From contig NZ_CP140153.1 of assembly GCF_034479635.1 (NCBI RefSeq), positions 1,309,501 to 1,373,500 on the forward strand: a stretch of DNA of 64,000 nt. Direction: 5' to 3'. Each line of letters starts with the position of its first letter. Position 1 is the stretch's first letter. The DNA comes from Guyparkeria halophila. Its GTDB lineage: Bacteria; Pseudomonadota; Gammaproteobacteria; Halothiobacillales; Halothiobacillaceae. The position numbers and the translations under genes were made by a program. The notes below the pieces were generated by a model, which did no database searches, was not told where the DNA came from, and saw only the letters and a program-made list of their open reading frames with translations. Below, one piece after another: positions 54,760-64,000 of the stretch.

Positions 54760-55680
54760 CTACGGGGTCGGCACGCGTTCCAGCAGCAGATCGGCGGCAT
54801 CGCGGCCGTCATGCCCGTCCATGCCGACGCGGTGATTGACCAGATCCGGCAACACCGCCTGGACATCGTCGGGAAGGACGTGATCACGCTGGTCAATCAA
54901 GGCCCAGGCACGGGCGAGGTTCAGGAGCATCAGCCCCGCCCGTGGCGAGAGCCCGACGCGGAACTCCGGCGCCTCGCGGCTGGCCGCCAGCAGCGACTGC
55001 ACGTAGCCGGCAATCCGTGTCGCGACATGCACGCGAGCCGCCTGTGCCCGCAAGCCTTGCAGCCCCTCGGCATCGACGATCGGTTCGACCTCGGCCAGGT
55101 GCGCGCGCCCGCCGCCGGAAAGCAGCATCTCCCGCTCGGTCTCCGCATCGGGGTAGCCCAGACGGATCACCATCGCGAAACGATCCAGCTGCGATTCGGG
55201 CAGGGGGTAGGTGCCCGCCTGGTCGAGCGGGTTTTGCGTGGCAATGACGAAGAAGACCGCCGGCAACGGGTAGCGCTTGCCATCCACCGAGACCTGCCGC
55301 TCTTCCATGGCCTCGAGCAGGGCACTCTGCACCTTGGGTGGGGCGCGGTTGATCTCGTCGGCCAGCAGCATCTGGGTGAAGACCGGGCCGGGCATGAAGC
55401 GAAAACCCGATGGGGCCGAGGCACCACCGGGTTGGAAGATCGAGCTGCCCACCACGTCCGCCGGCAGCATGTCGGCGGTGAATTGCAGTCGCTTGAACGA
55501 CAGGCCGAGCACCTGGGCGAGGGTGTGGGCGAGGGTGGTCTTGCCCAGGCCGGGCAGATCCTCGATCAAGAGGTGACCACCGGCCAGGATGCAGGTCAAT
55601 GCCTTGCGAATCGCCGGGCGCTGGCCGACCACGACCGAGCCGGTGCGATCGATGATGCTAGGGCAGATTGTGGCATCCAT
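54760..55680 (-). CDS. MoxR-family AAA+ ATPase
   Basis: The 306-residue ATPase has Walker A EDLPGLGKTT, Walker B LLADEINRAPPKVQSALLEA, and a sensor in VIATQNPLDQAGTYPLPES. FRVGLSPRAGLMLLNLARA is the typical C-terminal region. The ATG at 55680 gives the family length and has GGAG upstream. MoxR proteins are chaperones for von Willebrand-type partners, here probably DUF58. Confidence 0.93.
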   Translation of the reverse strand: MDATICPSIIDRTGSVVVGQRPAIRKALTCILAGGHLLIEDLPGLGKTTLAHTLAQVLGLSFKRLQFTADMLPADVVGSSIFQPGGASAPSGFRFMPGPVFTQMLLADEINRAPPKVQSALLEAMEERQVSVDGKRYPLPAVFFVIATQNPLDQAGTYPLPESQLDRFAMVIRLGYPDAETEREMLLSGGGRAHLAEVEPIVDAEGLQGLRAQAARVHVATRIAGYVQSLLAASREAPEFRVGLSPRAGLMLLNLARAWALIDQRDHVLPDDVQAVLPDLVNHRVGMDGHDGRDAADLLLERVPTP

Positions 55681-55700
55681 GCGCGTCCAGTGCTCCTTGC

Positions 55701-57494
55701 TCAGTTGCTTCGATCCAGTTTTGCCTGATAGGCGCGCCGGTAGGCCTCGATCAGTGCCGCGTGGCGGGGTTCGTTGCGAAAACCCGGCTCCAGCGCCGTT
55801 AGGGGATGATAGCCCCATTGCCCGGCGAGGACCTGTCCCGCCTCCTTGACCAGGTCACCCGGGAACAGGGCGGCGAGCGACTGCCGGGTCGCTTGCGCCG
55901 TCAGTCCCGCCTCCTGTTGCAGTTGCCACAGCACCTGGGCGGCCCGGTAGCGCTGCTGTCGTTGTTCGGGCAGCGGCGGGACACTGGCCAGCCAATCGAT
56001 ATCCATGCCGATTTCCTCGGGCTCCCGTGGGTTGATTGCCTCGGCATGCAGGCGGGCAAGCACCTCGATCTCGCCGATGCGCGTGCCGGCCCAGACCGAT
56101 TCCGGCCCGGCGCACAGCCCGATGACGTCGGTCACCGGGGTCAACGGATCGAGGGCGAGGTCGGCGATGGCCTCGGCAAATGCCCCGCTTTCCTCGGGGG
56201 TGAGTCGGTCGAGCCGCTGGAAGTAGGGCAACAGCCGAAGGCCCTGGTTGTTGTTGCGCTCGATCAATTCCTCGACCGGGTAGATTTCGGAGACATCCGG
56301 CACCAGGATCCGGCAGGCCGGCAGGCCCAGGTGCTCGAAATCGGCGATGTAGACGTCGTGGCCGAGTTCGTGGAACGTGGCGATCAGCGCCTTTTCGTAT
56401 TCGACGTTCTGCTCGTGGCGGGTCATGTCGGCGACGTCCGCGGCATCCATGCCCCAGGGCGTGAACGGATAGTCCGGCTCGTCGCGCAGCATCTGCCAGG
56501 GCAGGATGCCGGAGGAGTCGATGAAATGGAGCTCGATGTTGTCGGGATCGGCGGCCAGATCCTGGTCGGCCGTCGGCGCCGGGAAGGCGTGCAGGTCGTC
56601 GAGATCGCGGCCCTGGACCAGTTCGGTGAGCGTGCGCTCGAGTGCCACGTCGAAGCGCGGATGGGCGCCGAATGAGGCGAACACGCCGCCGGTCTGCGGG
56701 TCGTAGAGCAGCACGCAGATCACCGGGAAGCGTCCGCCCAACGAGGCGTCGAAGGCCCGCGCCGCGAAACCGGACTCGTTCAGTGCCTCCAGGGAGGCGA
56801 GGCTGGCCGGGAAGCGCTCCATGATCTCCGTGGGGATCTCCGGCAGCGCGATGCCCTCGGTGATGATCTGCTCCTTGACCGAGCGCTCGAACACCTCCGA
56901 CAGCCCCTGGGTGTGGGTTTCGGCCAGCGTGTTGCCGGCCGACAGTCCATTGGAGACGTAGAGATTGCCGACGACATTGACCGGGAAGTAGATGGTGGCC
57001 CCGTCGCGCTGGCGCACGAACGGCAAGGCGCAGAGCCGATCACTCTCGCCACTGTTGAGATCGGCCCAGTCGGCGGTGGTTTCGAGCGTGTCGCCACCGT
57101 AGAAGCTCCACAGACGGTCGTCGAGCAATCCATCGGGACGCTCCCCCGGGCGTTCCAGGGTGAACCAGCGCTCGGCCGGGTCGTGCAGTGTGCCGCCATC
57201 GACGCTTGCCAACTCGCGGTGCCAGTGGAAGTCGGCAAAGAAGTATTGCGAGGCCAGTCGTTCGACGAACTCACCCAGCGCGGAGGCCAGTGCCGCCTCG
57301 CGGGTCGCCCCCTTGCCGTTGGTGAACAGGGCCGGGCAGCCTCGATCCTTGATGTGGACCGACCAACAGTTGGGGAGCGGGTTGCGCCACAGGCTGGGCT
57401 CGATCTCGAAGCCGAGTTCGGTCAGGCGATGCTGGACGCGGGCGATGGTGTCCTCGAGCGGCGCTTCCTTGCCGGGGATCAGGGTTTCAGTCAT
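55701..57494 (-). CDS. ycaO: YcaO protein, E. coli YcaO type
   Basis: The 597-residue protein matches E. coli YcaO along its length, starting with TETLIPGKEAPLEDTIARVQ, then GKGATREAALASALGEFVER, NVVGNLYVSNGLSAGNT and FGAHPRFDVALERTLTELVQ. The ATP-binding Glu residues of the YcaO core lie in these motifs. E. coli YcaO assists RimO in beta-methylthiolation of ribosomal protein S12. The C-terminal tetratricopeptide-like region is present. No azoline peptide precursor or partner is nearby, so a natural-product role is unlikely. It precedes moxR by 20 bases. Confidence 0.93.
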   Translation of the reverse strand: MTETLIPGKEAPLEDTIARVQHRLTELGFEIEPSLWRNPLPNCWSVHIKDRGCPALFTNGKGATREAALASALGEFVERLASQYFFADFHWHRELASVDGGTLHDPAERWFTLERPGERPDGLLDDRLWSFYGGDTLETTADWADLNSGESDRLCALPFVRQRDGATIYFPVNVVGNLYVSNGLSAGNTLAETHTQGLSEVFERSVKEQIITEGIALPEIPTEIMERFPASLASLEALNESGFAARAFDASLGGRFPVICVLLYDPQTGGVFASFGAHPRFDVALERTLTELVQGRDLDDLHAFPAPTADQDLAADPDNIELHFIDSSGILPWQMLRDEPDYPFTPWGMDAADVADMTRHEQNVEYEKALIATFHELGHDVYIADFEHLGLPACRILVPDVSEIYPVEELIERNNNQGLRLLPYFQRLDRLTPEESGAFAEAIADLALDPLTPVTDVIGLCAGPESVWAGTRIGEIEVLARLHAEAINPREPEEIGMDIDWLASVPPLPEQRQQRYRAAQVLWQLQQEAGLTAQATRQSLAALFPGDLVKEAGQVLAGQWGYHPLTALEPGFRNEPRHAALIEAYRRAYQAKLDRSN

Positions 57495-57539
57495 TCGGGA
57501 ATCTTGTCCAGCCAGAATTTGTAAAGGAATCAGGGGAAA

Positions 57540-57908
57540 TCAGAACAGCACCAGCAGGCTCACCCGGCGCAGCTCGGAGGCGAGCACGGTATAGGTGCGC
57601 AGCGCTGCCGCCGTGTCCATGTATTCGATGCCCACGCCTCGGCGCATCAGGGTCGCCGACAGGGCAGCCGGGCCCATGCGGGTGCGACTGCCGGTGCCGA
57701 TGATGATCACTTCGGGGTCGTCGCGCAGCAGCAGCGATTCACCCTCGGTGGCTAGCGCGTCGAGGTCGTCGACCGACACCTCTGCCTCGAGGTTCTCCGG
57801 GGTGAGGAGAAAACTCTGCTCGAGCTGCCGGTCGTTGACCGTCACGTGAGACTCGGAAAAGCTGCGGATCACGAAATTGAGGCCGCGATCATCCTGGGTC
57901 AAGCGCAT
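57540..57908 (-). CDS. DUF498/Mth938-like protein
   Basis: The 122-residue protein has FLLTPENLEAEVSVDDL, PEVIIIGTGSRTRMGPAALS and GIEYMDTAAALRTYTVLASE, the DUF498 signature order. The family includes NDUFAF3 homologues linked to complex I assembly in mitochondria; bacterial function is unproven. It lies upstream of ycaO by 45 bases on the same strand. Confidence 0.88.
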   Translation of the reverse strand: MRLTQDDRGLNFVIRSFSESHVTVNDRQLEQSFLLTPENLEAEVSVDDLDALATEGESLLLRDDPEVIIIGTGSRTRMGPAALSATLMRRGVGIEYMDTAAALRTYTVLASELRRVSLLVLF

Positions 57909-57961
57909 GGCGTCTGTCCGTCGGCGTGGATGTGGGGCAAGGGGAAGCCTAGCCTAATGGC

Positions 57962-60196
57962 TCAATCGTTCTTGCGCCACTCGATCTCGTCGCTGTTGGC
58001 GTCGATCAGACGAGACATCAGCCGTCGCCGCAGGTTGCCCGAGCGACGGGTCACGCTGCTCACCGCGCTTTGCAGCACCGCCGTCGCCTGCTGCTGGGGG
58101 GCATCCCCCGATCGGACGGGCGAGACGAGGGTGAAGCGCTGCTTGGCACGGGTGATGGCCGTGTAGAGCAGCTCGCGAGTCAGGATCGGGTTGCTGCGCT
58201 CGGGCATGACCATGGCCACCCGGGTGAATTCCGATCCCTGCGACTTGTGAACAGTCAGCGCGAATGCCGTCGCGACTTCGGACAGGCGTGCCGGGCTGAT
58301 CCAGTGAAAATGCGATCCGGGTCGCCCGGGCTGGTCAGGTTGCCCGGCGTCGGACGGGGCCGGGAACACCACGCGCAGGCCGACGTCACCATTTTCCAAA
58401 CGGGTCGGCAGCGTCAGTCCCATGTCGCCATTGGCGAGACCCAGTTGGGCATCGTTGCGGGTCACGATCACCGGACGCCCGGAGTACCAGGCAGTTGAAC
58501 GCCCGATCCGATCGGTGGCGGGCAGCAGCCCCTCGCGTGCCAGCCAGTCCTGGACGCGGGCATTGAGCCCCTCGACCCCGGACGGCCCCCGCCGCAGGGC
58601 GCAAAGGAGCTGGAATGCGTTGTGGCGACGGAACAGCTCGACCACCGTGGCCTGGTGCTCGGGCGATTCCGGGTCGAAGCCGTCCGGCTGCGCGTGGATC
58701 ATCGACAGCCAGGGGCGCAATCCGTCGACCACCCGAGCAGCGAATCGGTCGGCGTGTGCCGCGCCGGGGCAGTCGAGCAACCAGTCGACCTCGCCGGGGG
58801 GCTGATCGTCATCGGCGGGCTCGAGCACCTCGAGCGCTCCCGAGAGATCGCCCCGATTCACGGCTCGCGCCAATGCACCGATGGCGCTGTCCTCGCCGAA
58901 GCGATGCGAGACGCGCAGCGTGGCGATACGCGCGGCAACCGGGTCGTCCCGGTCCCCTGGCGACGCCTCGCCGGCGGGGTGATCGATGGTGTGGCCGGTG
59001 CTGTGATTCGGGACCGGCTGACCGCTGGCCGCCTGCAGGTAGTCGCGTAGTGCCTCGGGGTAATCCCCGCTCTCGGCGTGGCGACAAAGCTCACCCAGTA
59101 CGGCGCCGGCCTCGACCGAGGCGAGCTGGTCCTTGTCGCCCAGCATCACCAGGCGACACCGCGCGGGCAGGGCATCGACCAGCTGGCCCATCAACTCCAT
59201 GCCGACCATCGAGGCCTCGTCGACCACGACAATGTCGAGATCGAGCGGGTTGTCCCGGTGATGCCGGGGCTTTTCCGCCAGCGGACGGGTGCCGATCAGG
59301 CGGTGGATGGTCTGCACCTCGTCGGGGAGGTGCGCGGCCACGGCCGGCCAGTGCGCGGCGTCAAAGCCGCCAGCGCGGATCGCAGCGATTTCGCCCACCT
59401 TCTCGCCAATGGATTCGGCCAACCGCGCGGCGGCCTTGCCGGTCGGTGCGCACAGGGCAATCCGCGGCAGGCAAGCGCCGTTTTCACGGTGCAGGTGCAG
59501 CGAGGTCAGCGCGGCCAGCAAGCGGACCACCGTGGTGGTCTTGCCGGTGCCCGGACCGCCGGTGATGATCGAGAACGGCTGGTGTGCCGCCAACGCACAG
59601 GCAACCTTCTGCCAGTCGGTCGCCTCGGTGTCGTTGCTGCCGGGATAGAGGGCGTCGAGTACCGGGCGTATTTGGTGAGCCGACGGCCGGTCCACCGCGC
59701 GACGGTTGGCAAGGCCATCGGCCACGCGGCCCTCGACGCGCCAGTACCGACGCAAGTAGAACTGCGGCCGATCGGTGTCCACCAATACCAACGGCCTGCC
59801 GTCGTGATCCTCTTGATCGTTCTGCCAGCGCCGGGTGGACACCGCCGGATGATCGGCCAATGCCCGTCGCCAATCGGCCAGGTCGATGCCGGCGAGGACA
59901 GCGCTGGGTGTGTCGGCTTCCCGGCCGGCTCCCCCGGTGGGTTCGGCCGGTGGCATGCGCAGGGTGAAGTCGGGGTTTTCCCGCACCGCCGCCAGATCCA
60001 GACAGACATGGCCGCTGCCACCCTGGTGGCTGGCAAGCACGGCGGCCAGCTGCGCCAGCGGCGCGGCCTCGGGCGCGCGGTGAGCGAGGAAACCGGCAAC
60101 CGCGCGGTCGATCGGTCGCAACCAGCCGGCAGCGACCCAGCGATCGAGCAGGGCACGCAATGCGACGTGATCGGTCAGGGCAGGATGTTGGGTCAT
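57962..60196 (-). CDS. recD: exodeoxyribonuclease V alpha subunit
   Basis: The 744-residue protein is the 5'-3' helicase subunit of RecBCD. Walker A is IITGGPGTGKTTT (213-220), motif II is DIVVVDEASMVG, and VHKSQGSEFTRVAMVMP near the C-terminus is motif V. The N-terminal RecB-interacting region is present. It is larger than E. coli RecD (about 608 residues) through insertions in the middle, including the stretch near residues 385-420 with Asp/Gly-rich composition. It overlaps recB by four bases. Confidence 0.95.
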   Translation of the reverse strand: MTQHPALTDHVALRALLDRWVAAGWLRPIDRAVAGFLAHRAPEAAPLAQLAAVLASHQGGSGHVCLDLAAVRENPDFTLRMPPAEPTGGAGREADTPSAVLAGIDLADWRRALADHPAVSTRRWQNDQEDHDGRPLVLVDTDRPQFYLRRYWRVEGRVADGLANRRAVDRPSAHQIRPVLDALYPGSNDTEATDWQKVACALAAHQPFSIITGGPGTGKTTTVVRLLAALTSLHLHRENGACLPRIALCAPTGKAAARLAESIGEKVGEIAAIRAGGFDAAHWPAVAAHLPDEVQTIHRLIGTRPLAEKPRHHRDNPLDLDIVVVDEASMVGMELMGQLVDALPARCRLVMLGDKDQLASVEAGAVLGELCRHAESGDYPEALRDYLQAASGQPVPNHSTGHTIDHPAGEASPGDRDDPVAARIATLRVSHRFGEDSAIGALARAVNRGDLSGALEVLEPADDDQPPGEVDWLLDCPGAAHADRFAARVVDGLRPWLSMIHAQPDGFDPESPEHQATVVELFRRHNAFQLLCALRRGPSGVEGLNARVQDWLAREGLLPATDRIGRSTAWYSGRPVIVTRNDAQLGLANGDMGLTLPTRLENGDVGLRVVFPAPSDAGQPDQPGRPGSHFHWISPARLSEVATAFALTVHKSQGSEFTRVAMVMPERSNPILTRELLYTAITRAKQRFTLVSPVRSGDAPQQQATAVLQSAVSSVTRRSGNLRRRLMSRLIDANSDEIEWRKND

Positions 60197-63100
60197 GCCA
60201 CGGCCTCCTCGTCACCGGAAAACAGCCGATCGAGCGCCTCGATCAGATCCTGGGACGGTCGACAGGTGTAGATGCCGGCATTGTCCGGCGTGTCGGAGGC
60301 CGAGCGGATGCCCCGAAGGAACACGTAGGCGGCGCCACCGACGTGCTGATCGTAGTCGTAGTCTGGCAAGCGGTCGGACAAATGCCGATGCAGGGCAACC
60401 AGATACAGCACGAACTGCAAGTCGTAGCGCGACGCGAGGATGGCCTGTTCCAGTGCCTCGGGGGTATAGGCCGCTTGATCCGGCCCCAGCCAGTTGGATT
60501 TCCAGTCGATCAGGTAATAGCGCCCCTGATGCTCGACGGTCAGGTCGATAAAGCCCTTGAGCATGCCGTTGATCGCCTGGCCGGAAAGCGAGGGCCGTTC
60601 CCGGCCCGGGGCGACGTGTTCGCGCACCAGGCGGTCGAGTCGGCCGAGATCGGCCCCGTCCACCGCAAACCAGAACTCCATTTCCGCCTGGTAATGCGAC
60701 TGCTCGGCGAGGGCGAGTTGATCGCGGTCGCCGGGCATTTGCCATCGGCTGGCCAGCAGGGTGTCGAGCAGCGCGGCGACGGTCTCGATCTGGTCGTCCC
60801 CGAGCTCTCGCAGGCCGGGATGGGGCGTGCGGGACAGCAATCGGCGGACTTTTTCGGGCTGCCCGCCAAACTCGCTGAAGCCCTGGTCGGCGATTGCCTC
60901 GATCAGATCATGCAACAGGGTGCCGATCTGCGCGCCGCGGGGCAGGGCGTGAATGCCCACCGGCGTGGGCGTGGGCTGGGAGTCGGCCGCCGTGTTTTCA
61001 GGCGCATTCTGCGTCTCGAGGCGGACTTCGTCGCGGGCGGCCTCCGGGGCGGGCAGAGGGGTGGCGTGTCCGATCGAGGCAGTGAGCGCGGAGAAGCTCG
61101 AGATCCACCATGGCTCGAAGGCGCCGAAATGGGGGTGCCGCGGCCCGTGGAGTTGGGGCTCCGGTGGCGGAGTGAAACGATGGACGCCGGGATCGCGCGG
61201 TTCGGGCACGGCCTCGATCTCGATGGCCGGGTGGTCGGCCCATCGGGCCAGCCGATCGAGATAGTCGGGACGTTCACAGGTCTCATCGGCCTCAAAGCCG
61301 AGAAACTGACCGAAGGCACTCTTGCCGGGATTGAAGCGTTTGGCGTTGCCGACCTTGACCGGCCCGGCCCCGAGCAAGCAGGCATATTCGGCCCGGGTCA
61401 TCGCGACGTAGAACAGGCGGATGTATTCGGCAATCGATTCCTGCGTCGCGCGCTCGGTCGCCTCCTTGTCGGGCGCCATGTCCCAGACGGCTCCATCGTC
61501 TCGATGTCGACGCGTGGGCTCATCGGACTTGGCCTTTTCGGTACCCAGCAGGGCGATGAACGGCAGGAACACCACCGGATACTGGAGCCCCTTGGAGCCA
61601 TGGATGGTCACGATCCGCACCATGGCGCTGTCCTGCTCCAGGCGAATTTCCTGCTCGGCGGCGCCCTCGGTCACGGCCAGGTGCAGTCGATGGATCAGGG
61701 CGGTCTCGCCGTCGACGTCCTGATCGGTCTGTTGCAGCCATTCGGCCAGGTGCAGCAGATTGGTCAGGCGGCGCTCCCCGCGGTGATTCTGGCGTTCGTC
61801 CGCCTCCAGCAGTCGGGCCGGGATGGCGAAGTGATGCAACAGCGCCATGACCGCGGCGAGCACCCCCTGTGATTGCCAGGTGTGGTGCCACTCGTGAAAT
61901 TGTTGGCAGATGGCATCAAAGCGCGTCTCGTCACGCAGTCGTGCTTCCAGTTCGTCCAGCGGCAAGCCCATGCTGGCCGTGGCGACCGCCTGGCGGATGC
62001 GATCGCTGCGGGATGGCTCGGCCAGTGCCTCGAGCCAGATCAGCATGTCGGCGGCCTCGGTCGAGTCGAATATCGACGAGCGTTCCGACAGGAACACCGC
62101 CGGCACCCCGAAATCCGCCAGCACGCGGCGCATCAGTTTGCCTTCCTCCTGCTTGCGCACCAGGACGGCGATATCGCGTGGCTCGATGCCTTGCCGTTGC
62201 CCGTCGTCGGTTTCGAAACCGTAGGTGCCCGCCTGACCGGCATTGAGCATTGCGGCGATCTCGCCGGCCGCGCGGACCGCCAGCTGCTCGCGGAACACAC
62301 CGCTGGTCCATTGCTCTTCCGGCGGCGACGTCCATAGCGTCAGGGCGGGCACCGTGCCCTCACGCCGATCGTCGACCAGGCGGCTGTCACGTCCCTTGGC
62401 CTGGACAGGTTCGAAGGGTAACGGGGATTGAGCCCCATCGGCCGCGAAGCGAAAGGCGCCGTCGGGGTGTTGGTCGGCGATGGTGAACAGGTGGTTGACC
62501 GCGCCGACCAACGGCTTGGTCGAGCGGAAGTTGCGGGGCAGGCTGGCGTGCCGTCCCTCGGTGGCCTTCCGGGCGGAGAGGTAGCTGTGGATGTCGGCGC
62601 CGCGAAAGCTGTAGATCGCCTGCTTGGGATCGCCTATCAGCACGATGGCGTGTTCGTCCGACTCCGGTGGCGCCTCACCTAGGGGGTAGATGGCCGAGAA
62701 AATGGCGTACTGCAGCGGGTCGGTATCCTGGAACTCGTCGATCAGGGCCACCGGGTACTGGGTGCGAACCGCCTCGATCATCCCTCGGGCATTCGGATTG
62801 CGCGTTGTATCCACCGCCTCGCGCATCTGGATCAGCATGTCATCAAAGCCCATGCCCCGTCGGACGGCGAGCAGATGGGCGACGCGTTCGCGGATCCACA
62901 GGGCGGCGAACCCCTCGATCATGGGTTTGATTTCCTTCGCTTGCCGATCGAGTCCTTCCAGCGCCTTCTTCCAGTCGGCGATCGCATCCAGCGCGGGGTG
63001 CACCGGCGGCTCGTGGCCCTTTTTCGTCTTCGACGCGGCGAGCTTCCGCCGATCGGTGTCGGTGAGCGTTCCCTCGCCGGCGGCCCAGGCATCGATGTGC

Positions 63101-63972
63101 TCTAGCCACGTCTGAAGAGCCTCGGCCGTTTCCTGCTCCGGATGGCTCGTCTTGTTCAAGCCCTCGCGCACCGCATGCCAGAGCGCGTGGACCGCCCCGG
63201 CATCGGCCAGCCAGGCCTGGCGGGCGCGGCCCTCGGCCGTCTCGGCTCGTTTCTGATCGTCTGCCAGGCGGTCGAGCAACTCGGCCGGGGCCGGCAGATC
63301 ACGGCTGGACGCGGCCGTCACCGCACCGATCGCAAGCGGGCTGCCGTCGCGCTTGATCAGGTCCCTGATCCGACCCTTGAGCTTGCCCGGCGTGTCTACC
63401 AGCCGTGCAAACTGCTGGGCAAGGCGATCGTCGGTTTGTGCCAGCGGGTAGCCGTGGGTGCGCCAGAAGTCGCGGACGGCGTCACCGATCACCGGGTCGA
63501 GATCGGTAAGCAGTTCCTGTTCGAACAGGGCGCCGCTGTGGAAGGCATGCTCGCGCAGCATGCGCTGGCAGAAACCGTGGATGGTGAAGATGGCCGCCTC
63601 GTCCATCCATTCCGCGGCACGTTGCAGCAGAAAGGCGCCCTGAGCCCGTTCCGTCTCGGTGAATTCCTCGTACAGATGGCGCAGTGGCGGGTCGACCTGC
63701 GCTGGGGTCTGGGTGCCGGCAAACAGCCACGCGGCTTGCTGCAGGCGGCTGCGGATCCGGTCGCGCAGTTCGGCAACCGCCGCCTCGGTGAACGTGCTGA
63801 CCAGGATCTCCGGTGGGGTGAGCGGTCGGGCATTGCGCTGCTCGGGGGCGCGATGGCCCAAAACCAGCCGCAGGTAGAGCAGCGAGATGGTGAAGGTCTT
63901 GCCGGTGCCGGCGCTGGCCTCGATCAGGCGGCTGCCCTCCAGGGGAAAGGTGATCGGGTCGAGTTGGTTCAT
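60193..63972 (-). CDS. recB: exodeoxyribonuclease V beta subunit
   Basis: The 1259-residue 3'-5' helicase-nuclease has Walker A EASAGTGKTFTIS (18-30), UvrD-type motif II VALIDEFQDTDPLQY, VRIVTIHGSKGLQYPVVFLP (motif V) and VAMTRAEYACLLGAG (motif VI). The C-terminal RecB nuclease domain carries IDLTVEHQGRYYLIDWKSNW with the catalytic Asp, Asp and Lys. Length is normal for the family. With recD it forms an overlapping pair, and the recC end lies just upstream. Confidence 0.97.
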   Translation of the reverse strand: MNQLDPITFPLEGSRLIEASAGTGKTFTISLLYLRLVLGHRAPEQRNARPLTPPEILVSTFTEAAVAELRDRIRSRLQQAAWLFAGTQTPAQVDPPLRHLYEEFTETERAQGAFLLQRAAEWMDEAAIFTIHGFCQRMLREHAFHSGALFEQELLTDLDPVIGDAVRDFWRTHGYPLAQTDDRLAQQFARLVDTPGKLKGRIRDLIKRDGSPLAIGAVTAASSRDLPAPAELLDRLADDQKRAETAEGRARQAWLADAGAVHALWHAVREGLNKTSHPEQETAEALQTWLEHIDAWAAGEGTLTDTDRRKLAASKTKKGHEPPVHPALDAIADWKKALEGLDRQAKEIKPMIEGFAALWIRERVAHLLAVRRGMGFDDMLIQMREAVDTTRNPNARGMIEAVRTQYPVALIDEFQDTDPLQYAIFSAIYPLGEAPPESDEHAIVLIGDPKQAIYSFRGADIHSYLSARKATEGRHASLPRNFRSTKPLVGAVNHLFTIADQHPDGAFRFAADGAQSPLPFEPVQAKGRDSRLVDDRREGTVPALTLWTSPPEEQWTSGVFREQLAVRAAGEIAAMLNAGQAGTYGFETDDGQRQGIEPRDIAVLVRKQEEGKLMRRVLADFGVPAVFLSERSSIFDSTEAADMLIWLEALAEPSRSDRIRQAVATASMGLPLDELEARLRDETRFDAICQQFHEWHHTWQSQGVLAAVMALLHHFAIPARLLEADERQNHRGERRLTNLLHLAEWLQQTDQDVDGETALIHRLHLAVTEGAAEQEIRLEQDSAMVRIVTIHGSKGLQYPVVFLPFIALLGTEKAKSDEPTRRHRDDGAVWDMAPDKEATERATQESIAEYIRLFYVAMTRAEYACLLGAGPVKVGNAKRFNPGKSAFGQFLGFEADETCERPDYLDRLARWADHPAIEIEAVPEPRDPGVHRFTPPPEPQLHGPRHPHFGAFEPWWISSFSALTASIGHATPLPAPEAARDEVRLETQNAPENTAADSQPTPTPVGIHALPRGAQIGTLLHDLIEAIADQGFSEFGGQPEKVRRLLSRTPHPGLRELGDDQIETVAALLDTLLASRWQMPGDRDQLALAEQSHYQAEMEFWFAVDGADLGRLDRLVREHVAPGRERPSLSGQAINGMLKGFIDLTVEHQGRYYLIDWKSNWLGPDQAAYTPEALEQAILASRYDLQFVLYLVALHRHLSDRLPDYDYDQHVGGAAYVFLRGIRSASDTPDNAGIYTCRPSQDLIEALDRLFSGDEEAVA

Positions 63973-64000
63973 GCCTCTCCCTCGGTCAGCAGGGCTTTCT
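63969..64000 (-). CDS. recC: probable recC, last codons only
   Basis: The frame ending at TGA 63969-63971 encodes KALLTEGEA and is cut by the window edge. It overlaps the recB start (ATGA), the usual coupling of recC and recB. Ten codons cannot identify the gene; the call rests on position. Confidence 0.45.
   Translation of the reverse strand, partial: KALLTEGEA

Noticed and set aside
55701-57494. YcaO as part of a ribosomally made azoline peptide cluster
   Set aside because: The protein is the E. coli YcaO type, and no precursor peptide, dehydrogenase or E1-like partner is nearby.

Overview
This is a 64-kb stretch of GC-rich chromosome (roughly 64% GC by eye) from a gammaproteobacterium. 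Three gene orders point there: nadB divergent from rpoE-rseA-rseB-rseC-mucD-lepA-lepB-rnc-era-recO-pdxJ-acpS, then rpsF-rpsR-rplI-dnaB-alr, and recB-recD. No marker gene in the window fixes the genus. The absence of flagellar, photosynthetic or carbon-fixation genes here says nothing about lifestyle.

Left edge (1-8172, minus strand): nine tightly overlapping genes form most of an aryl-polyene-type lipid/pigment cluster. In transcription order they are an acyl carrier protein, ketosynthase, second acyl carrier protein, COG4648 membrane protein, AMP-ligase, FabA/FabZ-like dehydratase, HtrB-like acyltransferase, LolA-like carrier and MMPL exporter. The exporter runs off the window. A tRNA-Ser(UGA) with its own promoter and terminator sits directly upstream, with its 3' end facing the cluster.

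8.6-30.7 kb: housekeeping core. A Pal-like lipoprotein and nadB precede the envelope-stress operon rpoE-rseA-rseB-rseC-mucD. Then come lepA, lepB, a DUF4845 protein, rnc, era, recO, pdxJ and acpS, a DUF1275 membrane protein, the rpsF-rpsR-rplI operon with a likely S6:S18 leader, dnaB-alr, an unrecognised protein, and a tas-gabD pair. The MucD here carries a lipobox.

30.7-39.9 kb: accessory region. It holds a roughly 270-bp element with imperfect terminal inverted repeats and no coding capacity (MITE-like), whose end motif recurs at 33.0 kb. It also holds a SprA-family putative metalloprotease, a YqjD/YqjE/YqjK-like three-gene operon, two ExoD paralogues flanking a large PLP-dependent arginine/lysine/ornithine decarboxylase, an MFS transporter, a cold-shock protein with a long leader, and a hexose-6-phosphate mutarotase.

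39.9-51.7 kb: a PAS-PAS-GGDEF diguanylate cyclase, greB with a DHH phosphoesterase, cysS divergent from ppiB-lpxH-pgsA-acyltransferase, an unrecognised secreted protein, and a zinc-import operon znuA-znuC-znuB with an SBF/ACR3-type transporter at its end. A Zur-like palindrome lies upstream of znuA.

51.8-64 kb (all minus strand): DUF498, YcaO, MoxR ATPase, DUF58 and TgpA-type transglutaminase in one run, preceded by recB-recD and the last codons of a probable recC.
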